A DNA stretch of 64,000 nucleotides. Origin: Dasyornis broadbenti. Taxonomy: Eukaryota > Chordata > Aves > Passeriformes > Dasyornithidae. How positions within the stretch are numbered: the first letter of the stretch is position 1; every line of letters starts with the position of its first letter. Made by a program: the position numbers and the translations under genes. The notes beneath the pieces were generated by a model. The model was not told the origin of the DNA and did not search any database. It saw only the letters and a list, made by a program, of their open reading frames with translations. This document shows, one piece after another, positions 37,988 to 53,600 of the stretch. The DNA is taken from positions 976,315-1,040,314 of the forward strand of contig VZRN01006399.1 in the NCBI GenBank assembly GCA_013397935.1. The letters run 5' to 3'.

Positions 37988-40900
37988 GACAGAGCAACTC
38001 TGCCCTCTGTCTGCTGTCAGCATCCAGCACCCCAGGAATTCGGTTTATGATGATGTGAACAAGTTGAGCTGCTGTCAAAAGTGGAATGACAGAACAGGGC
38101 AGCGGAGGATGGAACATGGTGTGGTCTGATTTTGGGGATGAATACTGCCTTGTTCTGAAGAGCTGGGGAGCAGTTGTCTCCTTCACTTCTACCAGGTCAT
38201 CCAAGGAAAGATCTGGTGGAGTGCCTTTTCCTCATTGGAGGCAGTAAAATGTATATGTTGGATTTTCCTCCCTAGCAAGCATAGCTAGGAGGAAGGAGAC
38301 TGAGTTCCAGGGACAAGAACTCCTGAAGCTTAAGTGCCTATGCTTTCAGAGCCACTGTACAAAAATTACTTTCTTGTGAATCTTACTTTTTAATGGTTCA
38401 CAGATTTGTACACTTGTTCAGTATATTGTAAATACAGTTATTTTTCACTACCTGATTATTTACATTAGATCTGCAGACACTGCTATAAACTACTATTGGC
38501 TTAACCAAATAATAAATGAACAAAGGAAATTAATCAAATTAATAGTGGTCAAAAAAGAGCATTGCCAAAGGACAGCATTTTCAGTCAGTCATGTATAAAT
38601 GGTGAGCACTTATATCAAAAATCAACAGTTTGGGGCTGCCTAGGTTTTGAAACACATTAAAAGGGGCTTATATCTGAAGTCAAATTCTCAGTCTGCATCC
38701 AAATGATGATTTTTGAAAACTGATTATCAGGTGTAAAATAATTGCCCTAAACTTCTACAGCTATGGCCTGGTCCATTTTCTATTGGAGCTGGAGCTGTCA
38801 TGAGCCTTTAAGTCACCAACAAAGATGACCTGGAAGAGTTAACACAGAGCTGGGGAGCAATATTTGATGATGTGCAATCAGCTTCTATTCTAATGGAAAG
38901 GCATGGCTGGTTTTTTCTATTTCTATGTGTATTGCTGTAAGAGGACTGGTGAAGTTTACCATGCCCGCTATATAGAAATTGATTTTTCTAGTACTATATA
39001 ACACCACTCCCCTCCCATGTCAGAATGAAGCAGAACAGCAAGACCTAATGCTTGATCATCATCTGATTACTAACAAGATGAAAATATTTCAACAGATTTA
39101 CTTGCAACTGGGATCCATAAGTCACCAAAATATCATTACTCCTTCATCTGAGTTTTGAATTCTTTTCACTTCCAAATCCAGTCATTAAATGCAAAAGAAT
39201 TAAAGACACAATTTCCACCCATTATGCGAATTATCAACATTGTGAGATGCAGGAAAGCTAACACTTGCTGGTAAATAATGCATCATATGTCAGACTGGTA
39301 AGAACCCTGGCTGTGATTCAGTGTTTTGCTTTGTTCTTTATGAAAACAGTCTCGGTTTTGAAAAGCTGTCATATTTATAGGGGACTGCAAGGTGTATTTT
39401 GTTACTCACTGTAAATATTACTTATGCAGGTATTCCTGAAATTAGTTTGACTATCAGACCGAAGCCTGTAATTTTCACTATACTGTAATGCATAAGGAAA
39501 CCCATAGGTAGATCTTCTTCCACTTTAAACCAATATTGTAGGAAATAGGTGACAGAAAAGAAAAACATAGATAATAGTCAGGGAGGGGAAAAGAGACCCA
39601 GAATTGGCTTTCATTGATGTAATAAAAAGCAAGCAAGAAATCTACAGTGACGTATCTACATGAATCTATAATGGCATATTTGTGTGGAATGCACAATGCA
39701 TACTGAACTCACATCGCAGAACTGGAGGCAGTGAATTGCTGTCTGATGGAGATTTACGTCCTCTAAGTGAGGGAAAAGTCCTGTATTAATTCTGTTTGGG
39801 TGTGAGCTACTGAGAGATGAAGCCTCCTCCAGTTTGGCATTATGCTTGTCCCAGCCATGCATAAAAATACTCACTATGACAGAATAGGCATTTTCCTGAC
39901 ACACCTTTCTTAACCTCCCTCTTTGAAACTGATTTTCTGTAGATAGACACTGAATTCACTGGCTTGGACAAAACCTGCCTTATTACCTTGAGGGTCAGGC
40001 TCTCATCTGGCCTGTGTGAAACCCTGGGTCAACCTTTTTGCAATTGTTTTTCCACCATTTATCCCAAGGGAAGGAGTTTCAGTTGGACTGAGAGCACTGC
40101 CTTTGCAAGCATGAATCCAGGCACTTTCCTGGGCTATGGAGGTCAGGTTCACATTCCAGGCCTGGACAGAGTAGTGCACAGACTGCTCCTGTGTGATAAA
40201 CTCTTTCCTATGGCATTTCTGGTTGCCTTCTAATATGGTCTGAGAAGCACTAGCAGAGGGTATTTTGAAGTCCCAAGACCTCCCTTGGAATGGGAGAACT
40301 AGAGCCTCACCGGCTGTAATTACCATTTTATATTTAAGATGACATTTGCACTTCCCAGCACAGAGCTGGAGTGTGAGGCTGTCTCAGAGGATCAGAGACT
40401 AAGATCTCTCCAGAGCTAAAAGGATGGAGGTGTTCCCACATGCACAGTGCAAACCTGTGTTCCAAGACAGCACTGGCATCTCATCTTGCAGCCCCATGGC
40501 CCACAAAAGAAATCTTCATCCAATCATCACTCACCCACTTTATCGTCTTTTCCTGATCCTTACAATCCAGTGTCAAAAATAAGTTTCTGGGAGTACTGTG
40601 CCAAGTACCTTTCACTGGGTCAGAGCCTGAGGATGTAGCAAACTGACCATATAAGGGATGCACGTGGTCTCTGTGGGTTAGAGCAGGGGAGTTTTACATC
40701 CCCTTGCCTTAACCTGTCCCTTTAGAGGGGAGCTCTGGACTAAGAGGGCTTGATGTGAGCTTTATCAGGTGCTGTTGGTGCTTACTTAATCTTCACCAAA
40801 ATCAGGTAGCATCCCTCGCTCATGTCATCAGGCTTGTGCTCAGGCTGGAATCAACCAGCATTTCCCTTGACTCGGCTTGCTAAACTTCACAATCTATGTC

Positions 40901-43900
40901 ACTCTTCAATACAAATAGAACTGTTCAAGTGCTGCAAAAATCTCCAACTTCCTTATCAATGAATCTGTGTACTTTAGGGTAATGCTGAGCTATCCAATAA
41001 AGTCATGACCTTTCTCAGCTGAACATACTCTGAGGGTTTCCAAAAGTAACTTTCTGACCTTAGTCTTGCTTGCATCTGTCAAGAAATGTAATTACATCTT
41101 GTTTAGTACTGAAATAGAGCTTTCTTAAAGGATGTTTGCTGTGGTATAACCAAGCAGCTCAGTAAGGGATATTGCAAAGAAGGAATGCTGATGGGAGGGA
41201 AGGAAGAAGTGGAGAAGCAACACAGTGTAACTGAGAGAGATGAATGTGTCTACCAGAGGGAGAAATGGTAGCACTGACAGAGGTAACCATAGAAAGTCTT
41301 AAGAAAATGCTGACAGGACTTAGGACCAAAAGGGTATAATAAACAGGCCACCTAGAATCACAGACCACACTAGTGTGGAAAGGCTAAAAAGTAATAATCA
41401 CAGAAACAAGAAAGGCCATGTTTCTCTTCTGCTTTAGGGCTCTGCTGCTGTACTGAGTTGTCTTCAGCCATGCTGAGGGAGGCGATTTGCTTACTTAAGA
41501 CTGAGGATATCACTGAGCTGGGGTCTTGAATAAGTGGTAATTTATTAGAGTTGAGACTTTCCACTCCTTGTTGAATATCACCAGCTATCCTTAAGATATG
41601 TCTGCATCACCAGAAAGCTGTGCTGGCTGCTGCTGGCCTCATGCAGGGATCAGGACATCATACTGACAATCTTTGAAACCATGCTCTGAGTTTATCATGG
41701 GAATGAGGTACAAAGTAGCATGGGTGATATTACTATAAATGGGAATAATTTTTTTGTGATTACTCTAGCAATGCTTAGCTGAAAGGAAGATCGGCAACAG
41801 AGGCTGAACCAGCAGTTATTTCGGCCTATAATTACTTCCTGTGCTTAGGAACCTGTCCTATGTCAGGATGCAGCTCTGCCAGGTGATGAGCAAACCTATC
41901 AACAAAAGACGGTCTATCCAAACCAACAGGATAATCAGGCTTGTTTGCTGATAGAGCAAATTGACCAGTTCAATGTATTAAATTGAAAGTGATGAGGCCT
42001 GAATCTGACAAAACCAATCTGTGTGTCAGTGAGAGGCTGGGATGTACACCCAAGCCCAGCTCAGAGGGAAAAGTTAGCCTTTGCAGATCTCAAAGTGCAA
42101 GGAAGCAGACTATGCCTAGCATAAAGTAGCTTCAAACCAACCCTTCATTTGGATGGGACATAAACCACCTAGTCCTTACAGGGGCTACCAGGGGTGCTGG
42201 CACTACAGCCAGTGCTGCACAGGCCAATGCACAGCATTTTGCTTTCTTTGGACAAACAAGCCCTCTGCTGGGCAGAGTTTGAGAACATACAACTCTTGGT
42301 GTGTCTCTTCTTGACAGGCTGTAAACACTCAGTTCTTCTGACCCATGCCAGTTGTCAGCCAGCTGTGCACAGCTCTTGCTGGCAGAGAAATACAGAGACA
42401 GCAGCTTTAGCTTGGGCCCGTATCTGGCCTTTCTCACTTCCACAAGTGGCCACTGACTGACAGATGGAGAAGGTCTACAGTCATCCAGGCAGACAGGTGC
42501 TCTAATGTACCTCTACTTAAGACATGCAGTGATGGTTAAACCCCAGCAACGGTTTTAACAATGGTAAATTTATCTGGTCACTGTTGCAAAGAACAAAGCA
42601 CAAGAAAGAAAGTCCTTTTCAAACACCTAGTATAACATGCTCTTTCAGTTTCCATCTCTCCTACCCACCGTTTTAAACATAAAGGGCTCAAACTCTGACT
42701 TGCTTTGTTATCTTCACCATCTAGAAAAAAAGAAAAAAATCAAAGCTAAGCACTAGCTATCAATAAAAGCAAAGACAAACCAGAAACCAAAGAGCCCTGT
42801 GCCTTCCAGTGATGAGCTGGTGATCAGCCAGCTGCTGGTCTGGGATGCAGAGCAATAGTTTCCAGATGATGCCTCACAACTAACCAGGAGCTAATCCTGA
42901 CAATTCCACTGGCTTTCTGTGTATCTGCAGCCATTGGAACCCTTTGCATTTTTCTCCATCTGCAAAAATGAAAGGTAACAGTAACTTAGTTTGCCTCATG
43001 TGAGGATTCAAGTAACACAACTGAAAAAGCCTGTGAAGATGTAAAGATGTCTGTAAATTTACATGTATTTTTACAGTAAGACATCTTTCCCTACTGAAAT
43101 TTATGCTCTACCAGCCAGTAATACGTACATGCTAATGTACAATGCAATATATGTGCATAGTGAAGGTGGCATGTAAGCTTGTGATTTGCACTTTCCAGGT
43201 AGATTTTGAACAACTTCCAGACACTATCTACAACATCTTCATGCAAGAAGAAGCATCCACTGACATTAAAGTACCCAGATTAGAGGCCTTAATGAGAACA
43301 GCTTGAGAACTATGTCACCACCTTTCATAATTCAATGCCTGAATGAGCTTGGCAGAGTGGAATAGCTGGGGAAAGTAATTTCCTCACCAGTAGTTTAATT
43401 TTTCGTAATGTTTCACTGAAATAATCAAGCTTTCTCTGTCTAATGCATTTAACTTCCTCTCTAAAAAACCTGTATTCAAGGAAGGAATGTAAAGTTCATT
43501 CCCCCAGAAACCTATGTCATTTGGTTCCTTCTATGAAGAGTAAGAACTGGCAAACAGGACAGTGGTGTCCTTGTAAAATGCCCAGGCAAACTCTGTGCTT
43601 CCAAGAAATACTGAAACTCACTGAAACAAGTTAATATCCTAACAGCATGTGAAAACTACTTCACTCATTAGTCTTCAAAGTTACCATTCACTACAGAAAG
43701 CTCTGTATTTTTGCCCAAGAATTCCCTACAGACTCCAAAAGTGTTTCAGAACACAATGATCACCAGGTTTTCCAGACACAAGGGTGTTACTAACAGGTGC
43801 TATAGAATTTTCCCTCTGTGCTAGCAAAACATAAATCAGGCATGCAGAGCTCTGGAAACATAGTCTGTTCCACGTGAGTGCCAGACAATGCTTCCTTCCC

Positions 43901-46900
43901 TCTTTCTCCACCTCCCCCTTCAGAGGTGTCTGAAGGCACAGACCACCCAGCAGGCCAGCTCCCTTCTCTCAACTTCTCCCTTAAGATTCATGTGTCTTTT
44001 TTGTTACTTTATGTTCCCCAAAACATGGGAATCAGCTTCTGTTTCAGCAGAAGGACTGACTGACTGTCCTTCAAGAAAACCTATTTGAGCTCATTTGTCA
44101 GGAGGAATCGTCATTGCTATAAATTTGACCAAGAGGAATTATCCTGTTGCTGTCTAAGGCATTGTGCTCCTTCAGCCGTTGTGCTCTGTCCCTGCAGCAC
44201 AGCACATTCCGTAAGTGAAGCCATAAAAAGCTGTGCACTCTTAAGACATCGTTGTCTGCATTTCCTTCCATCAGTTCAAGCTCATGTTCCCCATAAACTG
44301 GTTGATAATAGATATTTTCCTCTTCTTTCTAAAGAGGCTGGGAAAAGCTTGGCCTCTTCATCTGTTTCTACAAGGCTAGGGTTGGAGCCTAACTTCTCTG
44401 CTATGCACCAAGGTGGTAAATGACCTCTAACCTTTAAGTTACAAAGGTGATTTAATAAGACTAGAGCCATACAAAATGTGTACCTCAGACCGGACTCCTT
44501 GTCCTGAACAGCGCTATCCAGCTGTGTCCACACACACAACTGGCAAATTACAGCTGGCTTGTCCTGTATTGAAAGCACATGAGGGCAAAAGCAGCAGTTA
44601 CTAATTTTAACTGATAGAGCACATCAAAGCAATTAGGGAGATCTAGGCAAGTGACATCAGGGGGTGTAATTCTTTCCAATACTGACTTTCATGGAGTGTT
44701 TTGTGTTCCGATATAAAGTCTAATAGAACATCACATACTACTGCTCAGTTTCATACCAGTGCTTCTAGGAGCTCAGCAGAATAAAAACACTAAGGAAAAA
44801 AAAAAACCAAAAAGCATGTATGGTATGCACGATTTTACAGGCCAAGCTTCTCGGGTTAACCAGAACATTTTCCAGAACCTATAGTAGTGGGAATTTTGGA
44901 AAACAAGGATGTGAAGAGAAAACTTGTCTAGTGGAAGAAGACAGAGCTACGAAAGAAGCTGTGGTTCCATTCTTTTAGTGCTTAAGTATCTATTTGACCC
45001 CTTTACCTCATCTGATCTCTTCCATCACTTAGAAAATCTGACCTCACTGTGTGTTATCCTAGTCTGTGAGCTGTTTGAACTCCATTCATCTCTGACACAG
45101 ACTCTATGCCAACCAGCTGTGGTGAGCAGAAAGGCCAGTTACTACTGTAGCAAATGAAATTACTTGAGTTGTGTTATGTTAAGGTACACAGGTCAGCACT
45201 GTATTAAAAGCCTTCAGTTTTCAGGTGGTCAACTTCATGGTTACTCCCAGAGCAAGACATCCCAGATACTTCCTGATTCACACATATTCTAAATAGTAAT
45301 GACGTGAATTTGAACATGTCATTCCAAGAGGAGAAAGGGTTTTGCTGAAATTACTGTATAGGGATAGATTAATGTATTCAATACTGATTAATAGTGGGAA
45401 AGAAAGAGTGGCAAGACAAACTGATACATCTGACAGTAATTGCTCGAGTGGCATTTCTAAGATAGCTGCTTCCATATACATAATTTGTACATTTGACAGT
45501 TAATCCTATCTATATGTATCAGCAAGTCCCTCACAATTGCAAAGAATAATTTGAGACATTATAACATAAAAATATCACAGCTGCTGCGATTGTTTTCCTC
45601 CCCTCTTTCAAATACCCTCACATTCTTGAGCCCAGGCCCTGAATTTCCAAAAGCAGATTTTCAATACCCAAGATAAAAACAACACACCCAACAACTGTTA
45701 ACTCCTTCAGTGGAACAACTGTAACTTTCCAAGGGAGAAGGATGATCACTGTTTCATTGCCTGGATTGCCTGCAATCTGTACAGCGACACTGACAGATTC
45801 TATAGTTCAAATTTTTAGCACAGAGCTCCTTTTATGTTAAATTCAACTCAAATATAAAACCCATGCTTTCTGCTGTATCTGCTTTAACTTCTTTGCTTTT
45901 GTATGTTCCCAGGCTGGACAGATTCATAGCTGCCTCTTCTACACTGAGATTTGCAGATCTTTTTCTTCAAAGCATGTAAGATACGCAGCTCACACTGCAG
46001 AATAATGAATAGTCTGGACAATTTCATATACTAATTTCATATTCATTCTTGGTAATTAAAAAGCTACACAGAGCCAACCACTGCAAATAGAAATGACTTC
46101 TTTCTCCACTGCCCACCAAAACTATCATCATTCCCATGACTCATCACATCAGAACCCAAAAAAAAAAAGCCTATGGTATGCATAGCTCTTGTTAAAATTG
46201 CAAATCTTTAAGCTCTATCAGGCTGGCTCCAGAAGATTCTCCTTCCTGAAAATATTTCAGTATGCTCCAGTTTCTGCAAAAGTCTACAGTCAGCTGAGGT
46301 ATATGAAAGCAGTGGCATTTTCCTCATACCTGCATCCATCTCTTAGTACTTCTGTATTCACGATTAATGCAAATATTAACATTAAAAAGTTAACAGATAG
46401 TTCAGTAATGCTTATTGGGTTCAGGCAATCCTGCATATGGAAACAGGATATCCTAGATGTCCCTAAGGAAATGCCAACCACGACTCTGGAAACTTCATGG
46501 GACAGCAAAGTTTATGCAAAGCACAGAGCTGCTTCTAACGGGCACCAGTTTAACAGATGCTTTCTGATTTATGGTTCTCACATTTAGTTTTCTTGTTTTG
46601 TTTTCTAAAACTTGCCTCCATAGGCAAAGCAATCAATGTAGTAGCATAACTGTATAAGCAAGAGATATAAGAATGTCTGTGTGAGGACTATTTTTCACTG
46701 CAAGTTACTTTATCTTGGCACTACAATCACAGATTTTCTTTCAGCAGGAAGCTGGAATTGTTTACCACAGAAAAAAACACCAAGGAGAAAAGTGAACCGA
46801 AATAAAACACACGGAGTATTGAAAAAGGGATAACTAGAAAAAGTTGACCTTTTAAATGGAATTGTCTTTGCAGACAACACTTTCCATCTGAAATACCCAG

Positions 46901-47229
46901 AGAACTTACAACTTTCTATCTGTAAAAAGACTGTTTGAAACATTTGCTTTTTTCCCACTTTAATTCATTTCATATTTCACAAAACAAGGTAAGAGGCAGG
47001 CACACTATAACTAAGGACTTGAGACCAGATGATACACAGTACACTAGAAATGTTCCTGCATAGGAGGGGGTGGGGAAGGAAGACTGGCTGATGCATTTGA
47101 TAAATTTGTGTCCGTTTTGATGGACACAAGTAATTTTTGTTATTCATTACAAAAATCATATCTGTACATAATAAAAAGAAACACAAATGCTGACAGACTG
47201 TGCATCTCTTGGTGACTCTGGTTTGGACA
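37988..47229. other. non-coding stretch between KIAA1958 remains and INIP
   Basis: About 9.2 kb of convergent intergenic sequence. I recognise no exon, RNA gene or transposon. Open frames are all about 110 codons or shorter with no family resemblance. Confidence 0.5.
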
Positions 47230-47235
47230 TTTATT
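47230..47235 (-). terminator. INIP: candidate INIP poly(A) signal
   Basis: AATAAA on the minus strand, 278 bases past the INIP stop codon. It is the nearest canonical hexamer and would give a 3' UTR of about 0.3 kb. Longer 3' ends further left are possible. Confidence 0.45.
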
Positions 47236-47512
47236 GAAAGGAAGCACTGAAACAGGGAAGAACAAACCCTGTGCACTTCAAACTCCAAGAAAAGTCTTGC
47301 ATTTGACTTTGACCTGACAGAGGAACAGAACTACAGGATAAAAATTTTTCAACAACACTATTTCCCATCATGAGAGCTCACACTCCTGAATGGCAACTGC
47401 AAAAACCCAGAAAAAAAAAAAGATTTAAAGATACATAAAGAAATTAAAAGATCAAACAGCTCCTGCTATGGACAAAAGTCAGATCTTGAAGTTCTGAGAC
47501 AAACAACACTCC
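47236..47512 (-). other. INIP: INIP 3' UTR (inferred)
   Basis: Sequence between the stop codon at 47513-47515 and the candidate poly(A) signal. A-rich on the plus strand around 47400-47460; no repeat element. Confidence 0.45.
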
Positions 47513-47608
47513 TCATTCTGCCTCAAGTCGAGGTAAGACAGGAAGAATAAGATTTCCAAATGCAGAGTCTTGAGTTATGAAGTATCCTGAGGAATGTGCA
47601 TGTGCGTG
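47513..47608 (-). CDS. INIP: INIP terminal coding exon
   Basis: Follows an acceptor reading tttctctttccag on the minus strand. 31 codons plus TGA: HAHAHSSGYFITQDSAF and onward to a final EAE. The exon starts on a whole codon, matching the end of the previous exon. The last three residues differ from the DPE I recall for human. Confidence 0.96.
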   Translation of the reverse strand, partial: HAHAHSSGYFITQDSAFGNLILPVLPRLEAE

Positions 47609-50600
47609 CTGGAAAGAGAAAAGCATTTGTTAAAGCATAACTCCCTGCAGCACTGACATGATTTAAGACTTCACGGCTTCTGTAGCGTTAATTATTTATT
47701 TCTCCCAGAGTTCTCCTTAACTCTGATAGTCAAATTCAAACCCAGCATTTTAGAATGGCCACATCAGAATAGGGCATATCAAGACAATTAACTTGGACAT
47801 TCTCTGCTGCTCTTTTCAGCAAACCCCATGGAGGTGGGGCAAATCAATTCCTGACTGCACTTCTTTGCCTAGATCCCATGTTTCCACTCCCATCCATAAA
47901 CAGCTTGCAAGTCTCGGTTTATGACAGCTGCCACATGGAGTGCCACAAGCATGCAACCTGAGGCTGCATGTACAAATGACATGACCAGACACACTCCTGA
48001 ACATAGGACACCAGCATTCTGCTCCTGAGAGAGGCAGCTGCTGTATGGCTCTGGAACACCTTGGTGAAACCCTACATACCTTTTACCAGTTCAAATGCTG
48101 GACTCCAGCAAGTTAGATGTTCTGCATATTCCTTCCCTCTACCGCTAGGGAAAAGCCCTACTGGATCTCAAATTTAGCCTGAGCCTGCAGTGTGTCCTTG
48201 GAGTGGTCAAGGCTAACTGGCACAGTGGGCTGCACTAGCAACATCACAGCCGGCAGGCTAAGATGAGCTATCTTGAGTTCAGGCTGAGATACAAACTGGA
48301 GGGAATTCAACAAAGACACAAAGAGATGGGCTGTGGGGCTGGGTGGAGCTCTCCATGTCTTAAGGAGATGTTTCATCATAAGTAAAGAGACTTCTCTTAT
48401 GACATACAGACATGTGAGACACCTCATCTCTAAAAGGGGCTTTTCAGTATCTCTAGGAGCAGGACTGCTCTCCGAAGGGATGCACACCTAGAACAGAGCC
48501 AAGCTAAACTGTGACTGTATCAGCTCACCTGCAGTGCAGCCTTCTGCTGTGCTGCAATGTGCTGTTGCTCAGCATGATCACGGAAATCCTTATTCAGAGG
48601 TGATCTTGCAAGTGCAATGCTGCAAGAAAGAACAAGATGGTATGACACAGACCACAGATAAAACACATGTCCTTGCCATTCTAGCCATGAATACCATGAC
48701 TTCCTCAGCTCTCCATTTATTTCACTCATGGCTTGACAATTGTTACTATTTGAAATTACTATTTGTTAATATAAGAGAAAAAAGAGTAGATGGAGTGACT
48801 GCAGCTGAATTATCTGAGCTATCATAAACAACTCCTGCCAAACTAAACCTGAAGCCTACTGTGGATTTTGCTCATGGGTTGAGTCCCACTAAAGTCAGTG
48901 AAACTACTGGAGTGGAGCGAGACAATGCAAGCAATTTCTAAAGCAGCTTTGTGCTTTCACCACTACTCAGTCACCAAGTGGCTGCTCTAAACAACTGTAA
49001 TAACCAGGAGCACTAACTAGAGCTCTGCAGACTTCATAAGAACAGCTCTTTGGTAGGGGGGCAGCAGTTCACTATCTATGATAATGGAGTTTCCTACTTA
49101 TGTTAACTGAAATAATGATGCCTTGATGATAGCCTGGAGTACCTAAAACTGATTTAGCTTATCTATCTCAGAGCAGCAGAAGGTTTCAAATTAAAATTTA
49201 TTCATGTTTTTCTTGTCATAAATCTTAAGATTTGTCTGCCTTCTTAACCCAAAAAGAAGACATGAAAAGCATCCCCAACTCTATGTAAGTAACAGATGGA
49301 AATCAGGTGACAGTTGCCATTAGAATTGTATCACAAGACAATTCACAACTACCTCTGAAATTGTCACTGGATACTGCTGCTGAAAACCCTGCTCTTACCA
49401 ATCACAGAGACAAAAGTACAAATGACAAAGATTCCAAACAAACTTGTCAACTGAACTTTACCAACAGCTTCAATGTCAACAGGTGATTTAGTAAATCTGT
49501 TTTTGAGAAGCAGCCATGCTCATAAAAAGGTCTTTAGCCAAATCTATGTCTAAATGTGCAACAAAAGCTAAACGATTCAGAGGATTGTTGCTTATGGCAA
49601 GTATTAAGATAAGCTGCACTGCTGGGGAAGAGTACTACTCAGTTTATTTCAAACATAATGTTTTCCGTTATTTTGAAGGTATTTAATTTGTGCTTAATCA
49701 GTACCCTCTAACTTTCCAATATTATTTCTGTAGATAAGCTTAAGGCTTCACCATAAGCTGACATTTTTCAAGAGAGAGATTCTGTTGTTGGATACAGGAT
49801 TTTCACATGCCAAGGCCAGAAACCAATTAACTCATTCACCCTTATGCTGTCCATGCCACTGTTGCACTTCACGTACATCAAGCTCTTTCGGTCAAGTTTG
49901 CACAATTTTTCTGGTCTCAATTCTGAAAACTCTGTGGTCCAAGAGCTTTGGCACAACATCAAAAAACTGTCAGCTTCTCAAAAATCACACATCAGCCCAC
50001 CATGCCAAAGCAGAGTTTGACTGCTGCAGTGTAGGTTCCATCCACGCCCACCTTCAAAATTAGTAATTCTAATTCTGCTCACTAGAATACAGTGTTATAT
50101 TTCCTTAAAGAAAAAAGAGAGTAAACAAGCACTCCCTGAAACTCTCTCAGACTTGAAATGAAGTACAGGAACACTATTGCCAGGAGCTGTACATAACAAT
50201 ATGATATTCTGATTTTCTTATCAACAATTTTGCTCAAATAATAACCACATACAATTATTATTAACTTCTTATCTTACTCAGAGGTCTAAATCAGGCAATT
50301 TCAAGTATTTTGCATGCTTTTTGACATTACGAAGGAATTGAAAGTGGTGTGGAATCTCTTTGAAAAAAGATATGAGCAGCACTCAGACTGTAATCAAGAG
50401 TATCTTATACAGGTGTTGCAGGTTACACTCTATCTAGAATATGGCACTGCACTCACTTCATGCTAACCTCAAAGTCCAAGGATCTCAATTTCTCCACATA
50501 AATTGTGTGATTTTCTAGTTACTGATTTATGACAAAAACCTGATCTTTTGTCTTGTATGGGAGAAATCCCAGTAATAACCCTTAAACTCAGATTAGATTA

Positions 50601-53600
50601 TTACACCTGATGGTGTAGAATCATCCTTAAAACACAGCATCTTCTACAGGATTATCTGCCGTAACATAAACTGGCTTTGTCTTGCACATAGGGAGTTTCA
50701 AGAATAACTCACTCTTGCTGTAATTGTTCTTTAAGCACACCACATCCTGAATCTAATGGTCTGCTACTTCCACTCCCCAGAGCATTTCAGCTTAATAATT
50801 AAATGTTTTCTCAGTGTCTGCTTCCTGATTTTTCTTTATGGTACACTTTAATACACTTGAGTAAGCATATCTCAAATGAGAATTATGTAAGCCAAAATTC
50901 ATGCTATGTAAACAATTTTAAATACTAATATGTTCCTAAAGAGCAATGTCCCTCTGCCTTGTTATTAAGGATGGTCAGAAAACACTTCTGTTAAGTATTT
51001 ATGTAAGTTTACAGCTCACTAGCTGTTTGGTTTTTTCCTTGATGTAATCAGTGATATCCAAACAGGTCTAAGAACATAAAATACCTGGCTCCAGGGTGAT
51101 TTGTGGAAGACTGGTTTTGCATAAGTAACTTTCTCTTCTCCTTGTCTAGTTCTGCCAGGATTGCAACCCTATTTTTATTCTGGAAACCTGGTGAGAATGA
51201 CAGAAAAATATTAGATATTTATTTGACTTCTGTGGCCCAACTCTAACCCTGTGGAATTAGAAGTCTCTGTACAAAATTACTCTAAGATGAATATACTAAT
51301 CTTCAAAGCTTTGTACCAATTTGAAAAGGCTATTAATAAATAGGCTTCATTTTTCCTTTTCTCCTTTTACAGCATGCAATAGCTTCCATGAGCTATCATA
51401 CATATTAATACATTTTAAAATAGAAGTTTCTAACTCAAGTTAGATCCTACCCCTTCCCAAGCCAGCTCTGAAGCTACAATCAGGGTACATGATCAAGTAC
51501 TTGCCTTCCAAAAAAGTAAACTTACCAGTCTCTAGATTTAAAACATAGTCACTCAATGTTCAACAATATTCAACAATAAGAATGGAACAGTATACTCATG
51601 GGGCATAATTTCTCATATCAATGAACTCAAACTAGAACACAAGTATAATATATGTAACAGGTAAGAATAAGCTTATCACTAAGCTTGCACATTTGCTTAT
51701 ACAAACATCTTTCACTCAATCTATGCAGAAAAGTTTAAATATAGGGATGTCCTTACCTATACACATGACCCTTATTCTGAATACAATCAAATGCTGGAAT
51801 AAAGAAGCAAAATTAAACTATTAAACCATCTGTACCCAATGTAAGAATGTGGCCTCCATTTCCTTTGTTCATCATTCTCCCAAAGAGACCTTGAATACTA
51901 GAGAAGGCGTCAGGAAGAAGGGTGACTGAGAGAATTTGAAAAATGCCCCAAATTGCTGCCACCTAAGTATTTTTCAAAGTTGCCTTCTAAAAGCAAACAT
52001 GGCAAAGCTGCTGTACCTACACAGGAAGGATCTCACTGCAGCCCTGAAACAAACCAGATGCACAAGTCCCTGCTGTTGCCCAGTATGCCTGAACAGCACA
52101 GCTGAGGGCAGCAGCTCCGGAGCTGACTTAGACACCTCTATGCCACCAAGGACACTCTTCATGTCAGCAATACACAATTTCTGAATCTCTGATTTGCTGC
52201 TGCTCTATAAATAACAAGCTATGACACCATTATGGAAAAAAAAAAAAAAAAAAAGAGATGTAAAAGTCAAGTTATCTCGTTTTCTCCATACAGAAAGTCA
52301 GATTCCCACAGGAAAATTGCTGCGTGCTGTGCCCCTGCCCTGCACACTGTCTTAATGACAGCACTAACACATGGTAGCCCACAAACTGTTAGGAAGGCCA
52401 GACATGGTAACTCTTAAGGAGAGTATTAGCATGTCAAGGTAAAATGATTTATTTTCAGTAGCTGCACTCAAAGTTCACCCTCTATGACAGACCTTGTGTT
52501 GATGCTCAATTACATAATCCTGTAGTCCTTTCATCTGCATGGCTCAATGAAGGAGAAATTGCCAGACAGAAACCTTCAACTCTAAATAAGAATTTGCATC
52601 TTTATGCCTTGCTATCAATCCCTCACCTTTTTCTTCTACCATGCCTAACATACACACCCATAAACCTCAGTGTCTCATGACTTCTAGAAAGGAGCAATCC
52701 TTTAATTTTATTGTACTGTGGTTTTATGTAAGATCAACCACAATAATTTTGATATTTGTTAATAGATTTTTAATTACATTTAATTAACTGGTATTTTTCT
52801 GATCACTAATCTCTCCTTCCCATGTGGCATTAGCTCCACTTAAACTCTGTTTTGTAAGAGTATTGATTCAGGTCTTTGATGTTTCTCTGCTCTTTGGATA
52901 TTGTACACTCTCTCTTTTTTTTGAAGGCCTTACAGTTGCAATGAATCTGAAACATTAAAACACAGCTGACAAATCTTACCAACAAGCTAGGATTTAAGAT
53001 TTCTGAGCTGCAGCTAGCCCAGACTTCTTTCTTGTAAATTCTGGAGACAATGCATGGATAAGATGACTGAAGCACCTCTAAGAGGGTGTGATCTAAAACA
53101 ACCAAGTCTGTATGCTCATTTCACACAATTTTAGACCAAAAACCTTTATACTTGACATATTACTCAGCAACCTCCTGCTCCTGCTTGCTTATCCTGAACT
53201 GCATAAATCTAAATGCATACTTGGAATTCAGAAGATATGATGATTAAGTAAAGAAAAAGGAGACCACTTTCTAATATAAGTTGTGATCTAAAAAAATAAA
53301 GATTAAATATGCTTAAATTTATCATCAAGCAGATGGTATGATTCAGAAAGGCTTGAAACATTTTAAATGCTGTTTTTAAACTGTGATCAGAAACCGTAGA
53401 AGACTCTGTCTTCTATTTTGAGTCTTGTTACAGTAGCTTATGGCAGAAGCTCCAGCGGTATTCAGAATTAACTCAAGTATTTTTTCTTACATCTCTGCTA
53501 AGAGCTTTGTAGTGTCGTTTTTGTTTGATTGTTTGTTGGTTGTTTTATTTTAAAAGTAGTATTTTTCACTAGAATTCAGACAGTGACCATCAGCAATCTG